Both the position numbers and the translations under genes were made by a program. Positions 15,094 through 22,533 of a stretch of 35,218 nt of DNA are shown here, piece by piece. Source of the DNA: Acidobacteriota bacterium (lineage in GTDB: Bacteria; Acidobacteriota; Aminicenantia; Aminicenantales; UBA4085); NCBI GenBank assembly GCA_028749235.1, contig JAQULS010000017.1, positions 1-35,218 on the forward strand. The letters are read 5' to 3'. Under the pieces are notes generated by a model. That model was not told the DNA's origin. It worked only from the letters and a program-made list of their open reading frames with translations, and did no database searches. Numbering within the stretch: position 1 is the stretch's first letter; each line of letters opens with the position of its first letter.

Positions 15094-15126
15094 AATAAAT
15101 GTAATATACAATTATTATCGTGTCAA
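15094..15126 (-). promoter_or_regulatory. marR-hgcAB promoter with overlapping operator candidate
   Basis: On the minus strand TTGACA (complement of 15121-15126) is followed after 17 bases by TACATT (complement of 15098-15103), a moderate -10 box. An imperfect 23-bp palindrome at 15094-15116 covers the spacer and -10: AATAA-x-TGTA, three bases, TACA-x-TTATT on the opposite arm. The TGTA/TACA symmetry and length suit a MarR dimer site. The region is strikingly AT-rich compared with its surroundings. Confidence 0.65.
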
Positions 15127-15181
15127 CATATTTTTTTTAAGGCGCGATTTCCGAATGGATAATCCCGGAGTCGGCCGGGCT

Positions 15182-15973
15182 TCAGTTACCGGCCAGCGCC
15201 AGCCAGGCGGGCAGGGAGTCGAAGAGCTTTTTCATGATGGCTTTGGATGCGGCCTGGAAGACCTCGATCTTGCCGTAGGCCTCGCCGCCGTGGGTGTTGA
15301 CCAGGTCGGTGACGCCGCGCAGGATAAGAACGCGCCTGCCGTTGCGGGCCGCCGTGTAGGCGATGGCCCCGGATTCCCAATCGCCCGCCGCCGCGCCGTA
15401 CTTGGCCCGTAAGCCGGCGATGGCGGACGGATCCAGGTCCTGGTCGGCCGAGACGAGCGCTGTTCGCACGACATCGATGGGCGGTTGGCCCGAGAGCCAG
15501 GACAGGTCGATATCGGTCGTGTAATCCCGGATGGCGCCTTCGTAGTCGCCCATTCGCTCGACGATGTCATAGATGACCGTGCGGGACGCCAGGATGACGT
15601 CGCCGCGTCCGATGGCTCCCTCGAATCCGCCGCACGTCCCGAGGTTGAGGAGCAGGCCGGGAGCGAAGCGGTCGATGACGTATTGGGCCGAAGCGGCGGC
15701 CGCCACTTTCCCCCAGCCGCCGTGAAGAACGAGCACGCGGCGCGACGAGCCGTCGGGGAGGCGGAAGTCGCGGATGAAGTATTCGCCGAAGGGGGACCGC
15801 TCGTAACGTTCACCGGGAAAAAGCCCGCGGACGACGGCCCACTCGGCATTGGCGGAAACAAGAACCGCGGCGGGAACATGTTCCCCGGCCTGCCCGGCCG
15901 ACAGGGGTGCGGTCGGCGTACCGAGACCGATAAGAAGAACGATGATTGTTACGATTCGCGCATGCTTCAGCAT
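15182..15973 (-). CDS. exported nucleoside phosphorylase / MTA-SAH nucleosidase-like protein
   Basis: A 263-residue protein with a clear N-terminal signal peptide (residues 1-27, ending near PLSAGQA). A purine nucleoside phosphorylase-type domain follows: LVSANAEWAVVRGLF, VLHGGWGKVAAAASAQYVID, LLLNLGTCGGFEGAIGRGDV and WESGAIAYTAARNGRRVLIL-like sequence with RGVTD after it. The glycine-rich LGTCGGF and the W-E-S-G-A segment correspond to the ribose- and base-binding parts of MTA/SAH nucleosidases. The family splits N-glycosidic bonds of nucleosides in the cytoplasm, so an exported form is unusual and may scavenge extracellular nucleosides. The C-terminus lacks extra domains. It diverges from the dsb gene across a mobile element copy. 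Confidence 0.82.
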   Translation of the reverse strand: MLKHARIVTIIVLLIGLGTPTAPLSAGQAGEHVPAAVLVSANAEWAVVRGLFPGERYERSPFGEYFIRDFRLPDGSSRRVLVLHGGWGKVAAAASAQYVIDRFAPGLLLNLGTCGGFEGAIGRGDVILASRTVIYDIVERMGDYEGAIRDYTTDIDLSWLSGQPPIDVVRTALVSADQDLDPSAIAGLRAKYGAAAGDWESGAIAYTAARNGRRVLILRGVTDLVNTHGGEAYGKIEVFQAASKAIMKKLFDSLPAWLALAGN

Positions 15974-16034
15974 CTCATGACTCCCAAGAATAGGGGGTAC
16001 AGTATACCTAATCTCCGAATCCTTAAAAAGAATG

Positions 16035-16406
16035 GTTCATCTCCCATCTCCGGGGGATGGTTAGGCGGCACGGTATCACCGTTCGGGGGAACGGAGCCAT
16101 ATGCCGTGGCCAGATTGAGACATATACTTAGTCCAGGGGGATCAAAAACGGCATATGGTCGGCCAACGGCGAAACCGCGCGGGTTTAGACTTTTTCCACA
16201 CCTTTTCGAGGGAACCCAATCCTCGCGGGGACTTTCGAAGCGACGTCCCTCCAAGGACTGCGAAGCGCGGCGGGGCGCCGGAGTATGTTTGACACCGTTT
16301 TTCAAGAAATGAAAAACGGTGCGAGAAAAGAAGTGGGAAAAGGCGTTAAGAACCCGCGCCGCCGGGCCGAATACCGTGCTGCAGGCTCCGGAGATCGGAG
16401 ATGAAC
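16035..16406 (+). mobile_element. MITE-like quasi-palindromic element, copy 2 (enlarged)
   Basis: The outer ends are inverted repeats: GTTCATCTCCCATCTCCGG at 16035-16053 mirrors CCGGAGATCGGAGATGAAC at 16388-16406, with one mismatch. The 9-bp direct repeat AAAAGAATG flanks it at 16026-16034 and 16408-16416. Compared with copy 1 it carries two extra blocks. One of about 90 bp holds CCATATGCCGT (16097-16107), mirrored by ACGGCATATGG (16148-16158). The other, of about 54 bp, lies near 16219-16272. The centre of copy 1 is replaced by a perfect 12-bp hairpin, CACCGTTTTTCA at 16293-16304 against 16310-16321. It contains no gene and fills the gap between the nucleosidase and dsb genes. Confidence 0.82.
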
Positions 16407-16534
16407 TAAAAGAATGAGAGGGCATCGTACTTAATCCACGATTTATTATCTCTCCGTCCGGCCGGGAAATAGGTGATTACGTATGGTGTCCCCCTATTCT
16501 TTCTTGATAGAATGGACGGCATCAGGAGGCCCCC

Positions 16535-17824
16535 ATGGAGCATGCCCTTACGGTCGGCAAACATATTTGGCGGCGTCTCTGGAGTTTCCTGGCCGGAGCC
16601 GGGATGATCGCGGCGTCCGTTCTGACCATCCGCCATTTCTATATGGCCAACTTCCCCGATTCGATCTACAAGGGCGCCTTCTGCGACCTCAGCGCCTTTT
16701 TCAACTGCGACGGCTCGGCCTTCTCGTCGATCGCCCAATTCTTGGGCGTGCCCATGGGCTGGTTCGGCCTCGCCGTCGGTTCGCTCGTCGTGCTGGGGGC
16801 GGTCTTTCCTTCGCCGCGGTTCGAGCGGACCAACAAGTCCCTGGCCCTGCTCAACGCTCTGGGCGTTCTCGGCCTGCTGGGCTATTCGATCTTCGGTCTC
16901 AAATCCCTCTGCCTGCTGTGCAGCGGCTATTACCTCTTTTCCCTCTTGAGCTTCTTCCTGTTCTGGAAATTCGGGCTGCGGGGCTCCGCGAAGGGGCTCG
17001 GCCGCTTCTTCGGCTCCTATCTCAAGCCGTCCATTCCGATCCTTCTCGCCGCCGCCATCGCGGTCGGGGCGGGAGGCTACGGCTTCCACGAGTTCACCAT
17101 GGCCAAAACGCAAGCCCAACAGGGCGGCACCGCGGCCAAGATGGCCAAGGAGTTCTTCAGCCTGGCCGTCGTCCCCGAACCGAGCTTCATCTCGCCCTAC
17201 CGGATCGCCCAGGCGACCGAGCGCTGGGAGGACGCCCCGATCCGGATCATCGAGTTCTCGGACTACACCTGCCCCGACTGCCTCTTCCTCCACCAGCAGC
17301 TCACCCAGCTCAAGAAGGACTTCGCCGGCAAGATGAACATCGCCTACCAGTTCTTCCCGCTCGAGGGCAAGTGCAACAACGTCGTGGAGAAGGACATCCA
17401 CCCCGGGGCCTGCGACCTGGCCCTGATCGCGGCTTACGATCCGGGGAGGTTCCCCTCCCTCCACGAGGAGATCTTCGCCAACTTCCAGGAAGCCAAGAAG
17501 CCCGAGTGGCGGGCCGACCTGGTCAAGCGCTACGGCCTGGAAGCGGCCTTGACCGATCCGGCGACCAGGGACATGATCGAGCGCATCATCCAGACCGGGG
17601 CCGAGTACGACAAGACCTCGGATAAATACTCCCATGGCATCCGCTCCACGCCGACGATGATCATCAACGGCCGGATGATCATCGGCACCCTGCCCTACGC
17701 CAACATGAAGGCCATCCTGGAGGCCGTGCTCGAACAGTCCGGAAAGACCGGCGCGGGCCGGTTCATCGAAAATTGGGAGGAAACCAAGCCCCGGGCGAAA
17801 GCCAAGCCGGCAGCCGGCAAATAA
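16535..17824 (+). CDS. VKOR-DsbA fusion, disulfide bond formation
   Basis: A 429-residue protein in two parts. Residues 1-190 are a membrane domain of the vitamin K epoxide reductase family, with the loop cysteines Cys50 and Cys58 (FCDLSAFFNCDGS) and the active-site pair Cys126-x-x-Cys129 (SLCLLCSG). Residues about 225-410 are a DsbA-like thioredoxin domain with C-P-D-C at 246-249 and the cis-proline loop STPTMIING (Pro373). VKOR oxidises the thioredoxin partner and passes electrons to quinone, so this single protein could make disulfides in exported proteins such as the glycosidases nearby. A CAGGAGG ribosome site precedes the ATG. The lysine/alanine-rich tail (KPRAKAKPAAGK) is unremarkable. 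Confidence 0.93.
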   Translation: MEHALTVGKHIWRRLWSFLAGAGMIAASVLTIRHFYMANFPDSIYKGAFCDLSAFFNCDGSAFSSIAQFLGVPMGWFGLAVGSLVVLGAVFPSPRFERTNKSLALLNALGVLGLLGYSIFGLKSLCLLCSGYYLFSLLSFFLFWKFGLRGSAKGLGRFFGSYLKPSIPILLAAAIAVGAGGYGFHEFTMAKTQAQQGGTAAKMAKEFFSLAVVPEPSFISPYRIAQATERWEDAPIRIIEFSDYTCPDCLFLHQQLTQLKKDFAGKMNIAYQFFPLEGKCNNVVEKDIHPGACDLALIAAYDPGRFPSLHEEIFANFQEAKKPEWRADLVKRYGLEAALTDPATRDMIERIIQTGAEYDKTSDKYSHGIRSTPTMIINGRMIIGTLPYANMKAILEAVLEQSGKTGAGRFIENWEETKPRAKAKPAAGK

Positions 17825-17854
17825 TCGTCCGGGCCTGAGCGCATGGAGGCGGCG

Positions 17855-18358
17855 ATGAGAAACGCGGCAAGGGGAACGATGCGTCTGGCCGCGCTCGGGG
17901 CGGCCCTCGGGCTGGCGGCGCTGCTGGCGGCGGCCCAGATCAAGCCGATCGACCTGAACGCCGCCACGGCGGCCCAGCTTGCGGCGATCAAGGGCTTGAC
18001 GCCCGACCTGGCGGCCAAGATCCTGGCGGCCCGGCCGTTCCGCAGCCTGGACGAGCTGGCCAAGGTCGGCCTGATCAAGGCCCAGATCGACGCCGTGCGG
18101 CCGTACCTCACGATCGGCGGCGGCCCGCGGCGCAAAGGCCGCTGGCGCAAGGCCGCCTATCGCCTGGCCCCGGGCGAAAAGGTCAACATCAACACGGCCG
18201 AGCGCAAGGTGCTGGAAGCCTTGCCCGGCATCGGCGTCGGCCGGGCGATCGCCATCATCGAGCGCCGGCCCTTTGCCCGGATCGAGGACCTGATGAAGGT
18301 CACGGGGATCAAGGCCAAGACCTTCGCCCGTATCCGCTCCCTGGTCATCGTCAAGTGA
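17855..18358 (+). CDS. exported helix-hairpin-helix protein (ComEA-like)
   Basis: The ATG at 17855 is preferred over 17843 because GGAGG at 17845-17849 is then correctly spaced; the product is 167 residues. A signal-like hydrophobic stretch (LAALGAALGLAALLAAAQ) leads. Two helix-hairpin-helix units follow: IDLNAATAAQLAAIKGLTPD with a second hairpin, and VNINTAERKVLEALPGIGVG followed by RAIAIIERRPFARIEDLMKV. The double N-A-A/N-T-A motif is the ComEA type, which binds DNA without sequence preference during uptake. No other competence genes are seen, so a DNA-uptake role is only possible. The stop overlaps the GTG start of the next gene, so it is coupled to the peptide transporter. Confidence 0.85.
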   Translation: MRNAARGTMRLAALGAALGLAALLAAAQIKPIDLNAATAAQLAAIKGLTPDLAAKILAARPFRSLDELAKVGLIKAQIDAVRPYLTIGGGPRRKGRWRKAAYRLAPGEKVNINTAERKVLEALPGIGVGRAIAIIERRPFARIEDLMKVTGIKAKTFARIRSLVIVK

Positions 18359-19647
18359 CCTTACTCAAGAAACATCCGCGCGGGCTCGTTTTCATCTTCT
18401 TCACGGAGATGTGGGAGCGGGTCGGCTTCTACACCCTGATCGCCATCCTGGTCCTCTACATGGACAAGTCGCTGGGCTTCCCGGACGCCCGCAAGGGCGA
18501 CATCTACGGCTTGTTCCTGGCCTTGTGCTATTTCATGCCCCTTCTCGGCGGCTGGCTGGGCGACCGGGTTCTCGGCCGCCGGACCACGGTTAAAATCGGG
18601 GCCGGGCTGATGGCCCTGGGCTATGTCGGCCTGGCGCTGTCCTCGGCCGGCCGGACGACTCCGTTCTTCCTCGGCCTGCTCCTGGTGGGCGTCGGGACGG
18701 GGATCTTCAAGGTCAACATGGCGGTCATGGTCGGAAACCTCTATGCCGGCAGGCCCCAGCTCAAGGACGCGGCCTTCAACATCTTCTACATGGGCGTCAA
18801 CCTGGGGGCCATGATCGCGCCGCTCGGGGCCACGCTGGTCAGTGTCGTCTGGGGGAACTACAACATCTCGTTCTGGATCTGCGCGGCCGGGCTGGTCTTC
18901 TCGCTGGTGATCTTTCAAGCCGGCGACAAGGCCATCGCCCCAGCCGACTTCCGGGGCGCTCCGCAAGAGCCTCCTTCCGTCGCCGTCCACGCGCCGGCGG
19001 CGGCCGTGGCCCCGGCCGAGGAGAGAAGCCGCGTCGTCGCCCTGGTTCTGCTCTACTTCATCGTCATCTTCTTTTGGACCGCTTTCTACCAAAACGGCTT
19101 CGCCCTGACCCTCTTCGCCGAGCGCTCGACGAAAGCCTTCTCCTGGCTGCGGCCCGAGACTTATCAGTTTTTCGAGCCGGCCTTCATCCTGATCCTGACT
19201 CCGCTCCTGCTGGCCCTTTTCGCCCGCTGGAACGCCCGCGGCCGCGAGCCCTCCACCCCGCTCAAGATCTTCTCCGGCCTCCTGATCATGAGCCTGTCCA
19301 TGCTGGTCATGGTCCTGGCCTGCCTGGCGGGCGGGAACAAGGACGTTGCCGTCATGTCGCCCCTCTGGCTGATCGGGACGTATTTCCTGGTCACCTTGGC
19401 CGAGATTCTCATCTCGCCGATGGGCCAGTCCTATGTCTCCAAGGTGGCGCCGCCCCGGCTGGCCGGGCTGATGATGGGCGGCTGGTTCGCCGCCACGGCC
19501 GTCGGCAGCTACGGCTCCGGCCTGCTGGGCAAGTCCTACGGCCGCTTCGCCCATCACCAGTACTTCCTCCTGCTCGTCGGCCTGTTGGCGGTCTCCGCCG
19601 GGCTGATCCTCGTCTTCATCAAAAAGCTCCGGCGGTTCGCCGGCTAG
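18355..19647 (+). CDS. proton-dependent oligopeptide transporter (POT/PTR family)
   Basis: A 430-residue MFS-fold membrane protein starting at GTG, overlapping the previous stop by four bases. The POT signature E-x-x-E-R sits in FFTEMWERVGFYTLIAILVL. It is followed by YFMPLLGGWLGDRVLGRRTT and GVGTGIFKVNMAVMVGNLY, then FNIFYMGVNLGAMIAPLGAT in the second PTR2 motif. Family members bring in di- and tripeptides with protons. It is somewhat shorter than typical bacterial POT proteins, which often have 14 helices. The next gene, an M24 peptidase, would cleave imported peptides, so the pair looks like a peptide-use unit. Confidence 0.93.
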   Translation: MTLLKKHPRGLVFIFFTEMWERVGFYTLIAILVLYMDKSLGFPDARKGDIYGLFLALCYFMPLLGGWLGDRVLGRRTTVKIGAGLMALGYVGLALSSAGRTTPFFLGLLLVGVGTGIFKVNMAVMVGNLYAGRPQLKDAAFNIFYMGVNLGAMIAPLGATLVSVVWGNYNISFWICAAGLVFSLVIFQAGDKAIAPADFRGAPQEPPSVAVHAPAAAVAPAEERSRVVALVLLYFIVIFFWTAFYQNGFALTLFAERSTKAFSWLRPETYQFFEPAFILILTPLLLALFARWNARGREPSTPLKIFSGLLIMSLSMLVMVLACLAGGNKDVAVMSPLWLIGTYFLVTLAEILISPMGQSYVSKVAPPRLAGLMMGGWFAATAVGSYGSGLLGKSYGRFAHHQYFLLLVGLLAVSAGLILVFIKKLRRFAG

Positions 19648-19657
19648 GAGATCGTCC

Positions 19658-20842
19658 ATGCTGATCCGCGAAAAAGTCCGTCAAGCCGCCGCTCTCCTCA
19701 AGGAATTCGACCTGGACTGCTGGCTGACCTTCACCCGGGAAAGCCAGGTCATGGGCGATCCCGTCCTGCCGTTTCTGACCACGGGCGACGTGACCTGGCA
19801 CTCGTCGTTTCTGGTGTTCAAGGACGGCAAGGCCCGGGCCGTCGTCGGCCGCTATGACCAGAAAATCGTCGAGGAGACCGGCGCCTACGACGAGGTGCAG
19901 GCCTTCGTCACCGGATTCAAGGAGCCGCTGCAGGCGATCCTCAAGGAAGCGAATCCGCGGACGATCGCCGTCAACTTTTCCAGGGACAGCGAGATCTGCG
20001 ACGGACTGACCCACGGCCTGTACCTGACCCTGGTCGACGTTCTGGGCGAAATCGGGATGGCCGGCCGGATCGTTTCGGCCGAGCGCCTCGTGTCCGCCCT
20101 GCGCGAGAGAAAGTCGGCCGCCGAAATCGGGTATATGCGGGAAGCGATCCGCCAGACCCAGGAGATCTTCGCCCTGGTGGCGCCGTTCATCCGCCCCGGC
20201 CGGACCGAGAAGGAGATCGGCGACTTCATCACCGCCGAGCGGGTCAGGCGCGGCCTGCCCGCGGCCTGGGGAGCGGCGTCCTGCCCGGCCGTCTTCACCG
20301 GGCCCGATACAGCCCAGGCCCATTACGGCCCGACCGGCCGCACGGTCCAGCCGGGCCACGTCCTGAACATGGATTTCGGCGTCAAGGTCGAGTCGTATTG
20401 CTCCGATCTCCAGCGGACGTTCTATGTCCTTCGCCCCGGCGAATCCGCCGCGCCCGACGACGTGCGGCGCGGCTTCGAGACGATCGTGCGGACGGTCGAA
20501 GCGGCGAAGCGGGCCATGAAGCCCGGCGTTCTCGGCCTGGACGTCGACGCCGCGGCCCGCGGCATCGTCACCGCGGCGGGCTACGAGGAATTTCCCCATG
20601 CCCTCGGCCATCAGGTGGGCCGCTTCCCGCACGACGGCACGGCCCTGCTCGGACCGGCCTGGGAGAAGTACGCCCGCAAACCCTTCCGTCCGCTCGAGCC
20701 GGGTATGGTCTTCACCATCGAGCCTCGCCTGACCGTTCCCGGCCGCGGCGTCGTGACCATCGAGAACATGGTGGTCGTGACGGAAACGGGCGCGGCATGG
20801 CTGTCCGATCCGCAAACGGAGCTTATTCTCGCCAAGGGCTGA
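19658..20842 (+). CDS. M24 metallopeptidase, Xaa-Pro peptidase type
   Basis: A 394-residue cytoplasmic protein with a creatinase-like N-domain (about 1-150) and a pita-bread catalytic domain. All five metal ligands can be read: Asp239 (NMDFGV), Asp250 (SDLQRTF), His318 (HALGHQVG), Glu355 (FTIEPRL) and Glu369 (TIENMVVV). His222 and His314 fit the catalytic helpers. Such enzymes remove N-terminal residues before proline or split Xaa-Pro dipeptides. It lies 10 bases after the POT transporter with an AGGAGATCG ribosome site, supporting intracellular breakdown of imported peptides. Confidence 0.93.
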   Translation: MLIREKVRQAAALLKEFDLDCWLTFTRESQVMGDPVLPFLTTGDVTWHSSFLVFKDGKARAVVGRYDQKIVEETGAYDEVQAFVTGFKEPLQAILKEANPRTIAVNFSRDSEICDGLTHGLYLTLVDVLGEIGMAGRIVSAERLVSALRERKSAAEIGYMREAIRQTQEIFALVAPFIRPGRTEKEIGDFITAERVRRGLPAAWGAASCPAVFTGPDTAQAHYGPTGRTVQPGHVLNMDFGVKVESYCSDLQRTFYVLRPGESAAPDDVRRGFETIVRTVEAAKRAMKPGVLGLDVDAAARGIVTAAGYEEFPHALGHQVGRFPHDGTALLGPAWEKYARKPFRPLEPGMVFTIEPRLTVPGRGVVTIENMVVVTETGAAWLSDPQTELILAKG

Positions 20843-20854
20843 GCGGAGGAGCGC

Positions 20855-21406
20855 ATGCTGTTCAAGATCTTCTGGATCTTCACCCGGGTGGCCCTTTTTT
20901 CCTGGGGCGGCGGTCCCGCCTCGCTGGCCCTGATGCAGCGCGAGGTCACCCATGCCGGCTGGATCACGTCGGGCGAGTTCGCGGACGCCGTGGCCCTCGG
21001 CAACGCCCTGCCCGGTCCCATCGCGCCCCAGGTCTCGGCCTATATCGGCTACAAGCTGGCCGGCGTGCCCGGCGCGATCCTGGCGGTGACCGGCACGGTT
21101 CTGCCCACGACCCTGCTCATGCTGGTCATGATCGTCTATTTCTTCAACATCAAGGACAACCCGGCCGTTAAGGCCATGCTCAAGGCCGTCCGCCCCGTCG
21201 TCGTCGGATTCCTGCTTTGGACGGCCTACGACATGGCTGCCAACGTCTTCGCCGCCAAGCCCCAGGGCTGGGCGGTGGCGCTGACCGCCGGCTGGGATAA
21301 AATCCTGATCGTCTTGGCCGCTTTCGTCTTGCTGACATTCACCCGGGTTCATCCGGTGGTGCTCATTATCGGGGCCGCCGCGCTCGGCTTCATCGCCTAC
21401 CGCTGA
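20855..21406 (+). CDS. chromate transporter family protein, single-domain (half-size ChrA)
   Basis: A 183-residue membrane protein with about five to six hydrophobic helices. The opening FWIFTRVALFSWGGGPASLA corresponds to the F-x-x-x-G-x-x-x-F-G-G-P motif of the CHR family, and FADAVALGNALPGPIAPQVS to its second conserved block. Half-size members usually occur as adjacent pairs with opposite topology. Here only one is present, so it would work as a homodimer or pair with a gene elsewhere. Chromate export is proven for some members only, and other anions are possible. It sits 12 bases after the M24 peptidase, with a GGAGGA ribosome site. Confidence 0.85.
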   Translation: MLFKIFWIFTRVALFSWGGGPASLALMQREVTHAGWITSGEFADAVALGNALPGPIAPQVSAYIGYKLAGVPGAILAVTGTVLPTTLLMLVMIVYFFNIKDNPAVKAMLKAVRPVVVGFLLWTAYDMAANVFAAKPQGWAVALTAGWDKILIVLAAFVLLTFTRVHPVVLIIGAAALGFIAYR

Positions 21407-21420
21407 CCGGAAGGTGAAAA

Positions 21421-21966
21421 ATGATCCGTAAAAGAGGGCCTAGAGAGACGGATGCGATTCTTTCCAACGCCGGACTTCGCGAGGCCGCGATAGGGAAGCC
21501 CGGCGTTAAAGGCGCCCGGATCATTTCTCCTTCAAACGTGGCCACGGCCGCCTGGGTTAAAATGAAGTGCCGGTTTGGCTGCGACGGATACGGACAGTGT
21601 TTGGTTTGCCCTCCTTTTACTCCGACAGCGGAACAGATGCGCGTCATTCTGGATTGTTACCGGCGGGCGATATTGATCCATTTTGGACCGCGGGCGGCTA
21701 TAAAAGCGGTTGTAGCCGAGCTTGAACGGGATATTTTCCTGAGCGGCGCTTGGAAGGCTTTTGGCCTTGGCGGGGGCCCGTGCCATTTCTGCAGGACATG
21801 CCCTGTGGAAGGGGGATGGTGTCGGCATTCCGAACGGGCCCGCCCATCGATGGAAGCCTGCGGCATCGATGTGTTCGCCACGGCGAAAAGAGCTGGATTT
21901 CCGATAAAAGTGGTCAGGACGAGACGCCAAAGCCCAAACTATTACGGTTTGATACTCGTTGATTGA
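21421..21966 (+). CDS. DUF2284 cysteine-rich metal-binding protein
   Basis: A 181-residue protein rich in cysteine. One cluster reads C50-x3-C54-x5-C60-x2-C63 (KCRFGCDGYGQCLVCPP). A second contains GGGPCHFCRTCP, then a cysteine in GGWCRHSE and another in MEACGID. This arrangement is the DUF2284 signature, and an iron-sulfur or zinc site is likely. No function is established. The last gene of the plus-strand run, it starts 14 bases after chrA with a GGAAGGTG ribosome site. Codon use (more A/T at third positions) looks a little different from its upstream neighbours. Confidence 0.85.
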   Translation: MIRKRGPRETDAILSNAGLREAAIGKPGVKGARIISPSNVATAAWVKMKCRFGCDGYGQCLVCPPFTPTAEQMRVILDCYRRAILIHFGPRAAIKAVVAELERDIFLSGAWKAFGLGGGPCHFCRTCPVEGGWCRHSERARPSMEACGIDVFATAKRAGFPIKVVRTRRQSPNYYGLILVD

Positions 21967-21978
21967 GTCCGGACGGGT

Positions 21979-22374
21979 TTATTTCGCGCACTCGAAGCGG
22001 TCGACGAGGATCTGGTATTCGACCGCCGGGGCGTCGGATCCGGGCCGCTTCGATTCGCCGCGAATCTCGATAACCTTGCCCCAGACCGTCAGGAAGCCGG
22101 GGCAATCAACAGGCTTCTTGGCATAGAGAACGGTCTGGCGGCCGAGCTCAAAATCGAAGTACGCGATCTCGGAATAGCCGTCGGGCCAGTGGATCATATG
22201 CTGCCAGGGCGTTTTCGATACGCGGCCTTCCAGAACGACTTTGCCGCCGACATGGCCGCCCAGGTCGTCTTGCGGGTTGATCTTGAAGTAGCCTTCGGGT
22301 CCTGGCCGCCGGCAGGAGCCTCCGGCCGCCATCAGGGCGAATCCCAGCAGGGTGACGAGTACTGTCTTGGGCAT
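21979..22374 (-). CDS. small lipoprotein, OB-fold-like
   Basis: A 131-residue protein with a lipoprotein signal (TVLVTLLGFALMAAGGSC, lipobox near Cys21). The rest is mainly beta: GGHVGGKVVLEGRVSKTPWQ, AYFDFELGRQTVLYAKKPVD and LTVWGKVIEIRGE look like strands of an OB-type barrel. I do not recognise the family and assign no function. The ribosome site AGAGGGA lies before the ATG. It converges on the DUF2284 gene with 12 bases between stops and diverges from the next lipoprotein gene. Confidence 0.7.
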   Translation of the reverse strand: MPKTVLVTLLGFALMAAGGSCRRPGPEGYFKINPQDDLGGHVGGKVVLEGRVSKTPWQHMIHWPDGYSEIAYFDFELGRQTVLYAKKPVDCPGFLTVWGKVIEIRGESKRPGSDAPAVEYQILVDRFECAK

Positions 22375-22442
22375 GATTTCCCTCTTGTCCGCCGTGGAGA
22401 TCCGGGTCCACTATGCGCGAACGGCCCGGCTTCTGTCAACGT

Positions 22443-22471
22443 TTGCGGCCGCGGCGTGAGGGTGGTAGAAT
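22443..22471 (+). promoter_or_regulatory. promoter of the HEAT-like lipoprotein gene
   Basis: TTGCGG (22443-22448), a 17-base spacer and TAGAAT (22466-22471) lie about 60 bases before the start codon, in the gap between divergent genes. Confidence 0.55.
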
Positions 22472-22533
22472 CAACTCGTTCTGAAAAGGTTAGGAGGACG
22501 GGGAGCGGAGAAGCTCGATGAAGGAGTGTCCGC

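Noticed and set aside
16035-16406. Element copies considered as integron attC sites or a conserved regulatory RNA.
   Set aside because: No integrase or gene-cassette arrangement is present. The site-specific flanking direct repeats and both orientations fit transposition better, though an RNA role is not excluded.
15967-16425. Minus-strand frame of 152 codons through element copy 2, and a similar frame at 1819-2244.
   Set aside because: Both arise from shared element sequence, and frames are not conserved in copies 3 and 4. No domain or start signal is visible.
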